From the NCBI GenBank assembly GCA_029262195.1, contig JAJCZX010000027.1:130677-194676 (forward strand): 64,000 nt of DNA, given 5' to 3'. Shown here one piece after another: positions 1 through 8,511 of this stretch; positions within the stretch are counted from its first letter, which is position 1; every line of letters begins with the position of its first letter. The position numbers and the translations under genes were made by a program. The stretch comes from Gemmatimonadota bacterium. GTDB lineage: Bacteria; Gemmatimonadota; Gemmatimonadetes; Gemmatimonadales; GWC2-71-9. Under the pieces are notes generated by a model, which was not told the origin of the DNA, did not search any database, and saw nothing but the letters and a program-made list of their open reading frames with translations.

Positions 1-1865
1 CCGAACGTGTGGGTGGGCGCCCTTCCAAAGAGGAGTCTGTAGTATCCCGGAGGAGGCGCCGCGACTTCGCCATCATGATACGTTGGCATCGGATCGAAAC
101 CATACGACGCGAGCTTCTGTGAGTAAAACTCAATTTTTCCCGAGTCGGTATAGAACTCCGCTGGAGCACCGTCTTCGAAATAGAGAGGACCGTTCTCACC
201 TCTTATCACTCCGGTCTCCTGCAACACGTGACAGTCGAGTCCCGCCTGTTCCAGGCGCATGCGGGCATATTCCATCGAGTCCTGCCAGGGAAAGAAATCG
301 GTGAGGCCCAATCGGTTTCCCAGTTCTTTAGCGATCCACCAACCTGGTTTACTTTCGTACATTGGAGGTACCACTTCCTGCCGCACTGCAACAAATGCCT
401 CCCTGTACCCAGGAGCCCTCAGTTCATCACATCTCTCAAGATAGGTCGCTTCAGGCAACACTACATCCGACCAGCCCGCGATCTCAGCAGGAAGGACATC
501 AACCGTTACCAGAAATTCCAATTCCTGAATCGCCCGATATGTCTTCTCGGGATCCGGTAGAGTGGTTGGAAGATTGGAGCCGTAAACCATCCACCCCTTC
601 ACGTCCGATTCAGTACGGAGGTTGCCCGGAATCGTGGCATCGCAAACACCCTGGGCCAACACCTGATCGCTCAGCGGATATGCTGAAGGCTCGGGGCGGT
701 CAGTTGCGGTAGGATGTTGACGATAACCCGGGTAAGTGTAGGAGGGGATGTCCATGTATTGCGGCATGTAAAAACCGCCCCTCCGTCCCCACGACCCGAG
801 CAACCCGTTGAGGATCGCGATAGCTCGCGACCGTTGAGTGTCGTTTCCGTACCAGGTTACGTGCCGTCCGGGATGAACCAGAGTCGCCGGCCTGGCCCCC
901 GCCATGATGCGGGCAGTAATGCGAATTTTTTCCGGCTCGATTCCGGTACGCGCATAGGCCCACTCCGGCGTGTAAGCCTCCACGTGGCTTTTCAACTGTT
1001 CAAAACCGTAGGAGTAGTTCTCTATGTACTCCGCATCGTGAAGGTTTTCGCTTATGATCACATTCATCCATGCGAGTAGCAAAGCCATGTCGGTACCGGC
1101 TCGAATGGGCAGCCAGTGTCGTGCTTTTGATGCGGCGACCGAAAATCGCGGATCAACCACTATCACGTCGGCCCCATTGCGAATCGCCTCCGCAAAGTCC
1201 TGGACCTGAGTGTTGTGCATGTTTTCACCCAGATGCGACCCTATCAAAACAAGACACCTGGAATTCCGCATATCCGTGATTTCCGGAGACCCGACACCAG
1301 AGCCAAACGTCAATTCGAAACCGACTTCCCGGGGACCACGGCACTGTGCGTACGAAGGCGCCGCAATGTTTGGCGACCCGTAAGCCTTGAAAAGGTGTTT
1401 CATCCAATTGCCGCCATAGCCGTGCGAAAACAGTGCCAGGGCCGGAGCACCCCATTGCTCACTAACCCGTTGGAAGCGCTCGGCTACCTCATCCAAAGCG
1501 GTATCCCATGAAACCGCTTCGAAATCGGTACCACTGTTCCTGTTCACTCGCACGAGGGGTTGCTTCAACCTGTCGGGATCGTAAAGCAAGCCGGTACCGC
1601 CGGCACCTCTAGGGCAGAGCATCCCCCGGGACAGAGGATCTGCTGGATTGCCCTTGATCTTCGTTACTCGACCATTTTTTACATGGGCCAGGATTCCGCA
1701 TTTCCAAAAACACAACTCGCAGAATGTAGGAACGACACGATCGCCGTCAGTACCGGGGTCAGGTATATTGTTGCGATACAGACCGCCCCAATTCGTAGTT
1801 AGACCCCCCAACGCTGCCGCACCCGCGACCCCGCCACCGATCTGAATGAACTCACGCCGCTTCAT
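1..1865 (-). CDS. Molybdopterin oxidoreductase, catalytic subunit (PsrA/PhsA-like), C-terminus cut off by window edge
   Basis: Reading the minus strand from the ATG at 1865, the frame stays open to base 1 (621 codons seen). It begins MKRREFIQIGGG, a twin-arginine-like signal, so the enzyme is probably exported folded. A Cys motif of the form CxxCxxxC followed about 30 residues later by CPRG (residues ~53-90) fits the [4Fe-4S] site of complex iron-sulfur molybdoenzymes. A later Cys in YAQCRG is a plausible molybdenum ligand. The family covers polysulfide, thiosulfate, tetrathionate and arsenate reductases; substrate cannot be read from sequence alone. Its first 14 bases overlap the end of the ArsR-type gene, so the two are probably translated together. 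Electron-transfer and membrane-anchor subunits would be expected beyond the left edge. Confidence 0.88.
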   Translation of the reverse strand, partial: MKRREFIQIGGGVAGAAALGGLTTNWGGLYRNNIPDPGTDGDRVVPTFCELCFWKCGILAHVKNGRVTKIKGNPADPLSRGMLCPRGAGGTGLLYDPDRLKQPLVRVNRNSGTDFEAVSWDTALDEVAERFQRVSEQWGAPALALFSHGYGGNWMKHLFKAYGSPNIAAPSYAQCRGPREVGFELTFGSGVGSPEITDMRNSRCLVLIGSHLGENMHNTQVQDFAEAIRNGADVIVVDPRFSVAASKARHWLPIRAGTDMALLLAWMNVIISENLHDAEYIENYSYGFEQLKSHVEAYTPEWAYARTGIEPEKIRITARIMAGARPATLVHPGRHVTWYGNDTQRSRAIAILNGLLGSWGRRGGFYMPQYMDIPSYTYPGYRQHPTATDRPEPSAYPLSDQVLAQGVCDATIPGNLRTESDVKGWMVYGSNLPTTLPDPEKTYRAIQELEFLVTVDVLPAEIAGWSDVVLPEATYLERCDELRAPGYREAFVAVRQEVVPPMYESKPGWWIAKELGNRLGLTDFFPWQDSMEYARMRLEQAGLDCHVLQETGVIRGENGPLYFEDGAPAEFYTDSGKIEFYSQKLASYGFDPMPTYHDGEVAAPPPGYYRLLFGRAPTHTF

Positions 1866-2229
1866 GATTTCCTCTCTCTGGAACGACCCCCGTGACGGGT
1901 GCGCCCAACGCAGTGCCTTCGTTCTGGTTTTTGTTTTCACGCTCCCGCATGTAGTCGCACATGGTTTTCATCAGCGCGAGCGTGACCTCTGAGTTGAGCG
2001 TCAATTGGAGGCGGTTGCCCTCGCGGGAAGCCTGGATGAGCCCGCCGTCCCGCAACATGGCGAGATGGCGATTGACGGTCGATTGGGGCCACCCAATCTC
2101 CTCAATTAGTTGCGACTCACTCGTCGGGTCTCCGTTCATCATGTGACAGGCGATCATCAGTCGGTCAGGATTGGACAAGACCTTGAAAACCGACGCTGCC
2201 ATACTGACGTCGATTGAGTTGAATTCCAT
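1852..2229 (-). CDS. ArsR-family winged-helix transcriptional regulator
   Basis: A 125-residue protein with a winged-helix fold typical of ArsR/SmtB: a first helix region AASVFKVLSNPDRLMIACHM, then the recognition helix region WPQSTVNRHLAMLRDGGLI and a beta wing around QASREGNRLQL. It has a C-terminal tail of about 35 residues without a clear metal-binding Cys cluster, so its signal is unknown. A good ribosome-binding site (AAGGAG) precedes the ATG at 2229. The stop codon lies inside the start of the molybdoenzyme gene, which makes the regulator the first gene of that operon and its likely local controller. The inverted repeat just upstream could be its operator (inference). Confidence 0.85.
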   Translation of the reverse strand: MEFNSIDVSMAASVFKVLSNPDRLMIACHMMNGDPTSESQLIEEIGWPQSTVNRHLAMLRDGGLIQASREGNRLQLTLNSEVTLALMKTMCDYMRERENKNQNEGTALGAPVTGVVPERGNHEAA

Positions 2230-2249
2230 GGCTTATCTCCTTCACCTTT

Positions 2250-2269
2250 AAACCCGGTTAGTCGGGTTT
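2250..2269 (-). promoter_or_regulatory. Inverted repeat upstream of the ArsR-type gene, candidate operator
   Basis: AAACCCG, six bases, CGGGTTT forms a perfect 7-bp inverted repeat 21 bases upstream of the regulator's ATG. ArsR proteins commonly bind such imperfect palindromes to repress their own operon. The assignment is by position only. Confidence 0.45.
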
Positions 2270-2334
2270 ACGGATCTAAGTCTAAGCCACCACCATGAAG
2301 ATTTTATGAGATGCAGGTTATGGTCGTCGAAACA

Positions 2335-2367
2335 TACTTAAGTTATTTGTTGACAACATCTTAAGTA
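2335..2367. promoter_or_regulatory. Second inverted repeat (TACTTAAG / CTTAAGTA) in the ArsR upstream region
   Basis: Two 8-bp arms at 2335-2342 and 2360-2367 are perfect reverse complements around a 17-base centre containing TTGACA. The stretch 2230-2422 holds no gene. It lies between the ArsR-type gene and the end of the ribbon-helix-helix gene, so it probably carries the ArsR operon promoter, although I could not place a convincing minus-strand -35/-10 pair. Confidence 0.35.
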
Positions 2368-2422
2368 ACTTCGAGCTGACTGGATGGAAGGAGACAATTT
2401 TTTGGAAGTAGTGCGAAGAACT

Positions 2423-2599
2423 TCAGGAATCATCTTTTGGAGTAACACCGTTTCCGGGCAGCCGTCCCGCGTCCCTTAGCGCCCGGCGCAGGAGGTACTC
2501 CACATGCCCGTTCGTGCTGCGGAGTTCATCCCGCGCCCAGCGCTCAACAGCCTCAAGAACCGCCGGGTCGACTCGAATCAAAAACGACTTTCGCGCCAT
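2423..2599 (-). CDS. Small Arc-type ribbon-helix-helix protein
   Basis: A 58-residue protein starting [20 protein letters not shown]. The short strand (KSFLIRVD) followed by two helices ([15 protein letters not shown] and [15 protein letters not shown]) is the Arc/MetJ ribbon-helix-helix pattern, which binds DNA as a dimer. It starts four bases after the stop of the SPFH gene and is clearly its operon partner. From memory of other genomes, a short Arc-like protein with this type of sequence often follows an SPFH gene; what it regulates is unknown. It could instead act as the antitoxin-like part of a pair. Confidence 0.8.
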   Translation of the reverse strand: MARKSFLIRVDPAVLEAVERWARDELRSTNGHVEYLLRRALRDAGRLPGNGVTPKDDS

Positions 2600-2603
2600 G
2601 GAT

Positions 2604-3473
2604 CTACTGGTACAGCGATCCTGTGTTAACTACCGGTTGCGTCGCTCGATCGGAGCAAAGCACAACTAGCAGGTTGCTCACCATTGCCGCTTTCCTCTCT
2701 TCATCCAACTCGACAATGTTGCTCTCAGACAAACGTTCCAGAGCCATATCGACCATGCCTACTGCACCGTCAACGATCTTCTTCCGAGCGGCAATAATCG
2801 CGCTTGCCTGCTGTCGCTGCAGCATCGCATTGGCGATTTCAGGCGAGTACGCAAGGTGACTTATCCTTGCCTCGAGAACTTCGACTCCGGCTTTGTCCAG
2901 CCGATCCTGAATCTGAACCTTCAACTGGCCCGCTATTTCGTCCAGGTTGCTGCTCAACGATTTTTCGCCTTCCGAGTGGGCATCGTACGGGTAGTGGGTC
3001 GCGAGGCCGCGCACAGCGGATTCACTCTGAACGTGGACGTATTCCTCGAAGTCGTCGACCTCGAATAACGCCTCCGCCGTGTCTACCACCCTCCACACCA
3101 CAACCGCAGCGATTTCAATCGGGTTTGAATTCAGGTCGTTGACCTTCAGTTTCTCCGTTTCGAAATTCCGTATCCGAACCGAGACTTTTTTCTTGGAGTA
3201 GAACGGATTCGCCCATTTCAAACCGGGCCCCGACACCGTCCCCACGTAATCTCCGAACAACTGAAGCACTCGCGCTTCGTTGGGATTAACGACAAACAAC
3301 CCTACCATCATGAAAAACACGAGGCAGAACAGAACCAGTGAGGCAACGATGGCCGACGGTTCCTGAATCTTCACGGCCATCGAGAACCAGTACACGTCGG
3401 CTGACATGCTGAGCAGACCGATGGTAAGAACCAGAAAACCGGAGGCCGGTTGTTTCTTGATTTCAGAAATCAT
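2604..3473 (-). CDS. SPFH/Band-7 domain membrane protein
   Basis: A 289-residue protein. Two hydrophobic segments (about residues 12-32 and 42-62) are followed by an SPFH/prohibitin-type domain from [20 protein letters not shown] to about residue 215. A helical tail contains [20 protein letters not shown], the stretch typical of stomatin/prohibitin oligomerisation regions. Such proteins form large membrane-microdomain scaffolds and often partner with proteases, none of which is adjacent here. Its only operon partner is the small ribbon-helix-helix gene immediately downstream. The upstream region (3474-3576) should contain its promoter. Confidence 0.85.
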   Translation of the reverse strand: MISEIKKQPASGFLVLTIGLLSMSADVYWFSMAVKIQEPSAIVASLVLFCLVFFMMVGLFVVNPNEARVLQLFGDYVGTVSGPGLKWANPFYSKKKVSVRIRNFETEKLKVNDLNSNPIEIAAVVVWRVVDTAEALFEVDDFEEYVHVQSESAVRGLATHYPYDAHSEGEKSLSSNLDEIAGQLKVQIQDRLDKAGVEVLEARISHLAYSPEIANAMLQRQQASAIIAARKKIVDGAVGMVDMALERLSESNIVELDEERKAAMVSNLLVVLCSDRATQPVVNTGSLYQ

Positions 3474-3576
3474 GGTTACTCCTGCTGAGGTATCATAATG
3501 ATATCACTTAGATAGCGTGTCGGCAAGGGTAATCAATTTCCAGGGATCGAGTCGCCCTGTACGTTGAAGTTTAGAC

Positions 3577-3603
3577 ACAAAAAAGCCCGCCTTCTGGGCG
3601 GGC
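3577..3603 (-). terminator. Intrinsic terminator of the DUF2911 gene
   Basis: On the minus strand GCCCGCC, a short loop and GGCGGGC are followed by a run of six T. It lies about 30 bases beyond the stop codon of the DUF2911 lipoprotein gene, a textbook rho-independent terminator. Confidence 0.9.
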
Positions 3604-3631
3604 TCAATTGCATTAGACTCACAAAATCCAA

Positions 3632-4789
3632 CTAACGAACTTCGAACTCCACGAAATACATAGTGCGGTCCCACGCGAGACTGAGTACGGCTTTACCATC
3701 TACCTCGGTGACATCCATGGTGAACCTCTCGACTGATTCGTCGAGAGTCGCCATCTGGAGAGGAAGCCTCACAAAATCCTGTTCGGCATCATATTGAGTC
3801 CCCCACTGTCGCGTCTGGCTATTGACGATGAGAGTTGCTTCTTCCTCGGTGAAAGTGGCCCACAGTGTGTAGGTGTTGGCCGGAATTGTTTCACCGGTGG
3901 CAACAAGATCGCGATCTGTGGTGAAGTGTGTTGCTGCGTTTGCGCCCATTCTCCAAACTTCCCCGAACGGAACAAGGTTCCCGAAAATTTCACGCCCCCG
4001 TTTCGCCGGTTGGGAATAAACGACTTCGAAGTTGGCTCCCGCCGCCGACGCCTGGACTGTTGCGCCCGGCGACGGAGTTCCGATGCCTTCGCCAGCCGCA
4101 TCACGGGCGGCGAAGTCCAGCGCTAGGGCTTCTATGTTGAAGGCTTCGGTCATTTCGCCCTCGACTTTCATGGTTGTTTCGTCTCCGCTGCGGCCGACAA
4201 TATGTCCGTTTTCAAAAGACATCTTCATAGGATTCCCGAAATACCCGAACGTGACGGTGTTCCCGTCCCGCCGGATGACAGTATTGGAGGCGATACGAGG
4301 GCTACCGGCCTGCACCGTGCTGTAGGCGAATTCGTCGTTGCCAGATTCGGCGGCCACTGCACCAAGGTATTCGAAAAGGCCGAACGAAAAAGCACCAGCT
4401 CCCGCCCGCGGAATCACGGTACCATCGCGAGCCACGGTTATAGTTCCCGGATTCCGACCGCCGGTTTTGACCATCGTGATACTGTCCGCGGTGAAGGTCA
4501 CAATCGAAGACTCATCAGGAGGGCCGCTCGGATTCGTTTCCGGTGTTCGCCATGAGACTTCAAGTCGCTCGATGCCATCGACGCCAATGTCTGCCCGGTA
4601 GCGACCCAGGCGAGTGGCCGGATTGCGCACAATTACAGTACCTTCGATGAAATCGGCGGAGTGAGTGAACGTCTCCATCAACAAAGTGTCCGTCCCCAGT
4701 CGCTCCACAAAACTGTGCTCGTGGGTCCCGTTGCAGGCGGCACCGATAAGAGGAAGCATGGCTGCAAATGTTTTTAGATGATTCTTCAT
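3632..4789 (-). CDS. DUF2911-domain lipoprotein
   Basis: I place the start at the ATG at 4789 (MKNHLKTFAAMLPLIGAAC). This gives a signal peptide with a lipobox-like end at Cys19, although Gly at -3 is not the usual residue. The C-terminal ~140 residues match DUF2911: NFEVVYSQPAKRGREIFG, then VPFGEVWRMGANAATHF, then a WGTQYDAEQDFVRLPL stretch. The N-terminal ~200 residues are a beta-rich region I do not recognise. The function of DUF2911 proteins is unknown; they are common secreted or lipid-anchored proteins in Bacteroidota and Gemmatimonadota-like genomes. An intrinsic terminator follows the gene. The DUF3179 gene is divergent, so 4790-4995 should hold both promoters. Confidence 0.8.
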   Translation of the reverse strand: MKNHLKTFAAMLPLIGAACNGTHEHSFVERLGTDTLLMETFTHSADFIEGTVIVRNPATRLGRYRADIGVDGIERLEVSWRTPETNPSGPPDESSIVTFTADSITMVKTGGRNPGTITVARDGTVIPRAGAGAFSFGLFEYLGAVAAESGNDEFAYSTVQAGSPRIASNTVIRRDGNTVTFGYFGNPMKMSFENGHIVGRSGDETTMKVEGEMTEAFNIEALALDFAARDAAGEGIGTPSPGATVQASAAGANFEVVYSQPAKRGREIFGNLVPFGEVWRMGANAATHFTTDRDLVATGETIPANTYTLWATFTEEEATLIVNSQTRQWGTQYDAEQDFVRLPLQMATLDESVERFTMDVTEVDGKAVLSLAWDRTMYFVEFEVR

Positions 4790-4995
4790 GTCGTTTACTA
4801 TCATAAAAAAAAGGTTAAAGGCTCTATTCTCGAACAAACTTAATCGAAGGGTCCTTCTTGCGCGCCCGTCGGTTCGGTAGCAAGGTTAGCGGGAACCAAA
4901 CGAACCCGTTCACAATTGCACAATAGATGTGAATCGGCCACGCCTGCTGGTGGGTACGCGGCCTTTCAAAGAAACTCAATTTTCCTGGGAAACAT

Positions 4996-6048
4996 ATGAG
5001 ACCTCTTGTTAGTGGTGAATCACTCGGTACACCTGCGGTGCTACTCGCACTCACAATTGCGAGTGGGGCTTCGGCGACTGCGTTGTCAGCCCAGGGTGCG
5101 GAATTACCCCCGTTTGATGTGGACCGCGCGTGGATGTCGGACAGCACGCTGTTCAGGCCTTACCTGGTGGATGACACCAGGTTGCTCCGGGATGCGCTCA
5201 ATGACGGTCTCGTAGAGGAAGACACAGGACTTCTTGTAGTCGTCGGCGACGAAAGCACCCTGGCGCTGATCACCCGGGAAATGGCGTATCACCATATCGC
5301 TCAGGGCGATCTGGATGGCGAGCCCTGGATGGTATCATTTTGAGTGGTTTGCAACACGGGAATCAGTTTGAATCCCATTATTGATGGACAGGTTCACCAC
5401 TTCGACGCACGCGGTCTTTACGATGGGCTTTCAATGCTCTGGGACGAAGAATCCGGGTCGTGGTGGAATCACGTTACCGGTTACGCCGTTCACGGCCCGC
5501 TGAGAGGAGAACGGCTGGAAACATCCAACGTGCTCCATAGCACTGTGTCGCAGACTCTGAGCAATTTCCCTGGAGCTCTGGTGGCAATTTCTGGCACCGC
5601 TCCTCAGCGCCGACGACCCTATACAGGGGTTCTCGGTCGGTTGGGTGCCAGATTGAGCGGATTTTTTAAGGGCACGATGGGATCGGCAGACGACAGGGTT
5701 GAGGAGATGGATGTGGGCCTTGGAATCTGGACTGAAGACGAGAAACGTTATTACTCCATGAACACGGTGACCGAACAGGGCAAGTTTGTCATCGACCAGT
5801 TCGGCGGACGCAGCATCGCAGTCTATTTCGACCCCACGGCCCACGCGATGGCTGCTACCTACACCAATGCGACTAGCGGACGGTGGGACGGAGACGATCT
5901 TGTGCTGGACGACGGCACCATTATTCGCAACGGTTTGTTGGTCGACGGTAGCGGAGAAAGGTTGGAGACCGAGCGCCCGATGCAACTCTTCACGCGCTGG
6001 TACGGTTTTGCCCTGGCCTTTCCTGAGACTGAGGTCTTCGAGCCCTAG
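4996..6048 (+). CDS. DUF3179-family exported protein with in-frame TGA: candidate selenoprotein
   Basis: The frame from the ATG at 4996 is interrupted only by TGA at 5341-5343 (codon 116) and continues to the stop at 6048. Both halves belong to one DUF3179 protein: the region before the TGA (HHIAQGDLDGEPWMVSF) and after it (VVCNTG ... MLWDEESGSWWNHVTGYAV and HGPLRG) align across it. The family consensus there is roughly F-C-P-L-C-N; here it reads F-[TGA]-V-V-C-N, so the TGA replaces the first Cys of a CxxC pair, giving UxxC. The N-terminus looks like a signal peptide ending near LSAQG, so the domain is probably extracytoplasmic. A hairpin with a G in its loop follows at a bacterial-SECIS distance. 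The alternatives are a nonsense mutation or a sequencing error, but the downstream 235 codons are clean. The function of DUF3179 is unknown; a redox role is inferred from CxxC/UxxC. Confidence 0.75.
5341..5376 (+). promoter_or_regulatory. UGA codon with SECIS-like hairpin
   Basis: After the TGA (5341-5343) there are 21 bases to the loop AGTTT (5365-5369), carried on a stem of GGGAATC (5358-5364) with GAATCCC (5370-5376). Six of seven pairs form, with one A-A mismatch. Bacterial SECIS elements lie within the coding sequence just downstream of UGA, with a short stem and a conserved G near the start of the apical loop, as here. The stem is small, so this is suggestive, not proof. Confidence 0.55.
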
Positions 6049-6065
6049 TTAGTAATGGGGGGCAC

Positions 6066-7625
6066 CTACTCCGCCGAGGACGGGGTGCCCCTCAAATAAT
6101 CGATCACATCGGTCGCTGAGTATTCGACGTTGTCGCCCTCAGTGACATGCGGAAGGAACGAATAGTCGTCGCCTGATGTGACAACCGGGGGCTCAGTGTA
6201 GCCATCGCGTACCTGGCCCAATCCCACTGTCGCCATCAGACCGTTACACAGGCACCGACGACCCACCGTCGTGTCAAATTTGCCGCCTTTCTTCTCGTAG
6301 TTTTTTTCCGGCTCACTTGAGCACCGGTATCCGATATTAGTTTCACTTTTGCCGTATAGTTGTCGCAGGTACCCCATGTCACATATCCTGCTCCTGTCGG
6401 CGTAGGTCTCCTCACTGGAAATCGTCTCATCTAGCTCAACAATCTTGAAAGGAAAGCCGGTCGGTGAAGCCCGAAAGTCGGTTCGTACCTTCAAATTTCC
6501 CGCTTTACACTTATTAAGGACTTCGGTTTTGATTTCCGAAATAATTCCTGATTCCTGGCTGAAGGCAAAGGCGGTCCCTACCTGGATGCCGCGCGCTCCT
6601 TTTTGCTTGGCTTCCACCAATTTCTCGGGAGAAGCATTACTTCCGGCAAGCCAAAAAGGTTTTTCCAAAGACCCCACCGATTCCAGATCAACGATGTCCC
6701 TTTCGCCATACTCGGGCGGGGCGTCAGGATCGGCCCCGCGAACACGCCTCGGCGGGGCGTTGTGGCCCCCGGCCGACCAGTGTTCTATCACGAACCCGTC
6801 CACCCTGCCATGTGCTCTTTTTATCATCGTTTTGGCGAGCGTATCCGACGCGATGATGGCAAGGAAGTTGGGTCGCTCCAACTCGGGGAGTTCTCCCACG
6901 AAGTAGTCGCGCGGATTAAAGCGCTGCATATAATCAACGCAGTCGGGATTGGCTTCCAGAGAGAGTTTCAACTCAACGGATTCCCATTTTGCCAGCTTGT
7001 CGAGAACTCCAGGGATGGCAAGTGGAATTCCGGCACCTACGAGCACGACGTCCACTCCCGCGATCATCGCCCCGAGTGCGGAAGGCACATTGGGAAGCTG
7101 AATCTTCTCGAGGTAATTGATTCCCACCGGTCCTGAATGTCCTTCTTTGGCCAGGAAAACCTCGACAAAATTTCCAAGAATCATCAACTCCACCAGCGAC
7201 GTTCGCATCTCCATTTTCGGCAATGGGGCGAGTTTGAAGGAAGCTTCCGGGTCTTTGCCACCCGGTATGAAGTAGGTGTCCAGTACACGATTGGCCATGT
7301 CGGGCCAGGGGAATTGCGACATCGCCCTGCGAACATCTCCGTCGGGGTCGCCCAGCTGGAGGCGTCGAACAAGGATAGAGTCGAGGGCGGTCCCGGAAAC
7401 AACTCCGAGTTCTCCGTGGCGCGCTACTGTATTGGCCAGGCGCCAGTTGGAAACAGCGGCGCCCATGCCACCCTGAATGATTTCAGGAAGTCTGTGTGCA
7501 GGAATCAAATTGTCAGTCGACTGTGTGAATTTCCTATCCGGACCCGTCCGTTCAGCTCTTCCGAATGGCAAAAACGGGTCGGGTGGAAAGTACCCAGAGG
7601 AACGCCGGTTGACTACACCGAACAT
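6066..7625 (-). CDS. Nitronate monooxygenase-like flavoprotein
   Basis: A 519-residue TIM-barrel flavoenzyme of the 2-nitropropane dioxygenase/nitronate monooxygenase family. It shows the N-terminal substrate/FMN motif PEIIQGGMGAAVSNWRLA, the central VIEHWSAGGHNAPPR containing the family's conserved GGH, and LEKPFWLAGSNASPEKL plus GIQVGTAFAFSQESGI near the phosphate-binding end of the barrel. Length and the Cys-rich C-terminal tail exceed the ~330-residue core. The first ~45 residues look unstructured, so the true start may be an internal TTG just before LIPAHRLPEI. The substrate is unknown: enzymes of this fold also include enoyl-ACP reductases. It sits 23 bases downstream of the scramblase-like gene. 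Confidence 0.8.
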   Translation of the reverse strand: MFGVVNRRSSGYFPPDPFLPFGRAERTGPDRKFTQSTDNLIPAHRLPEIIQGGMGAAVSNWRLANTVARHGELGVVSGTALDSILVRRLQLGDPDGDVRRAMSQFPWPDMANRVLDTYFIPGGKDPEASFKLAPLPKMEMRTSLVELMILGNFVEVFLAKEGHSGPVGINYLEKIQLPNVPSALGAMIAGVDVVLVGAGIPLAIPGVLDKLAKWESVELKLSLEANPDCVDYMQRFNPRDYFVGELPELERPNFLAIIASDTLAKTMIKRAHGRVDGFVIEHWSAGGHNAPPRRVRGADPDAPPEYGERDIVDLESVGSLEKPFWLAGSNASPEKLVEAKQKGARGIQVGTAFAFSQESGIISEIKTEVLNKCKAGNLKVRTDFRASPTGFPFKIVELDETISSEETYADRSRICDMGYLRQLYGKSETNIGYRCSSEPEKNYEKKGGKFDTTVGRRCLCNGLMATVGLGQVRDGYTEPPVVTSGDDYSFLPHVTEGDNVEYSATDVIDYLRGTPSSAE

Positions 7626-7648
7626 CGCCTGCCCCGGTGAGTGTCACA

Positions 7649-8248
7649 CTAATTCCCCTTGTTCTCGAAGTGGGCAAAATCGATCAGAAACACTCCGCCG
7701 AGGGCCAGCCCCTTAAGTTCGACATCCCAATCACGCGGGAACGTGATGCCAAAGGTATCCGCGTCAGTGAAGCCTTCTTTAAAAAAACCGACCCATTTCT
7801 TGGTAATACTGCCCACTTCACGGCCATGTTGGTGGATGGAAAACGTCCAGGGGTGGAAAAACGGAGCCACCAATTCGAACACCTCCTTGCCCCGCGTGGA
7901 AACGACTGAATAACGACGCTGGTGGATCGAGAACTGCCGTTCCAGGGACCCGAGGCGGCGCCCCGATGCGTCCAGAATGTCAGCCCGGTGGAAGTAGAAG
8001 GTAAACGGCCGCTCGACGCGAAGGAGGGGATTTCCGCTCGGATCTACTACGTCAACCGCAAATGGCCGAAAAGCCTTCAGGAAGATCCGAGCCAAAACCG
8101 ACCGGGGTTCCTCAACGGCATAGAACAACTCACGGCCATCACGATCATAAACTACGTACCGGTTTTTACCCTCAAACCCGGTGAATATCTCTCCCCACTC
8201 CTTCTTCTGACCAACAGCCAAATCCTGGACTGAAGTAAGTCGTTCCAT
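7649..8248 (-). CDS. Scramblase-like (LURP-one/Tubby-fold) protein
   Basis: A 199-residue protein spanning a full scramblase-type domain: EGKNRYVVYDRDGRELFYAV, RPFAVDVVDPSGNPLLRVER, GREVGSITKKWVGFFKEGF, TDADTFGITFPRDWDVELKG and a final hydrophobic stretch LGGVFLIDFAHFE. These match the eukaryotic phospholipid scramblase pattern of a closed beta-barrel around a hydrophobic C-terminal helix. Bacterial members exist, but their function is not established; membrane binding through the last helix is likely. It probably forms an operon with the downstream nitronate monooxygenase-like gene. The 374-base region upstream holds its promoter and, on the other strand, a terminator and the cold-shock leader. 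Confidence 0.78.
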   Translation of the reverse strand: MERLTSVQDLAVGQKKEWGEIFTGFEGKNRYVVYDRDGRELFYAVEEPRSVLARIFLKAFRPFAVDVVDPSGNPLLRVERPFTFYFHRADILDASGRRLGSLERQFSIHQRRYSVVSTRGKEVFELVAPFFHPWTFSIHQHGREVGSITKKWVGFFKEGFTDADTFGITFPRDWDVELKGLALGGVFLIDFAHFENKGN

Positions 8249-8426
8249 GTCGCTCCCCGAGGCCCCGCGTTGTCAAACATCGGCCAACCGACAATCGAAT
8301 CGGCAGGCGATAAACGTCGCCAGCGGGTGGTGGCCACTCACAAAGCTCACCACGGCGTGCCGCAGGGGCAAGAAGAGACCCGCAGATGGCCCTTGACTAA
8401 AGCAAGACACACAATGAGCTTTAACG

Positions 8427-8511
8427 CGGTTCGGAAAGAACCGTACGAGTTGGCTGAAGTTTTTTGCAAAGATTTCTTGAGGGCCTTTCTCGAAAAGGTC
8501 CTCTTTTTTTT
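8427..8511 (+). terminator. Hairpin plus intrinsic terminator with no upstream gene (possible small RNA end)
   Basis: On the plus strand, GAGGGCCTTT (8479-8488) pairs with AAAAGGTCCTC (8493-8503) and is followed by eight T, a strong rho-independent terminator. A second hairpin (CGGTTC / GAACCG, 8427-8443) lies just before it. No plus-strand gene precedes it; the scramblase gene upstream is on the other strand. The transcript ending here must start in 8249-8430, so it is either a small RNA or an attenuated leader of the cold-shock gene at 8623. Apart from this, 8249-8622 holds nothing I recognise. Confidence 0.65.

Noticed and set aside
4996-5343. Two separate genes (4996-5343 and 5344-6048)
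   Set aside because: Both halves belong to one DUF3179 domain, same frame, and the second has no ribosome site; one gene with an in-frame TGA explains them better.
6059-6091. Hairpin GGGGCACC/GGTGCCCC as terminator between convergent genes
   Set aside because: 17-base loop, no T-run on either strand, and it overlaps the end of the monooxygenase gene.
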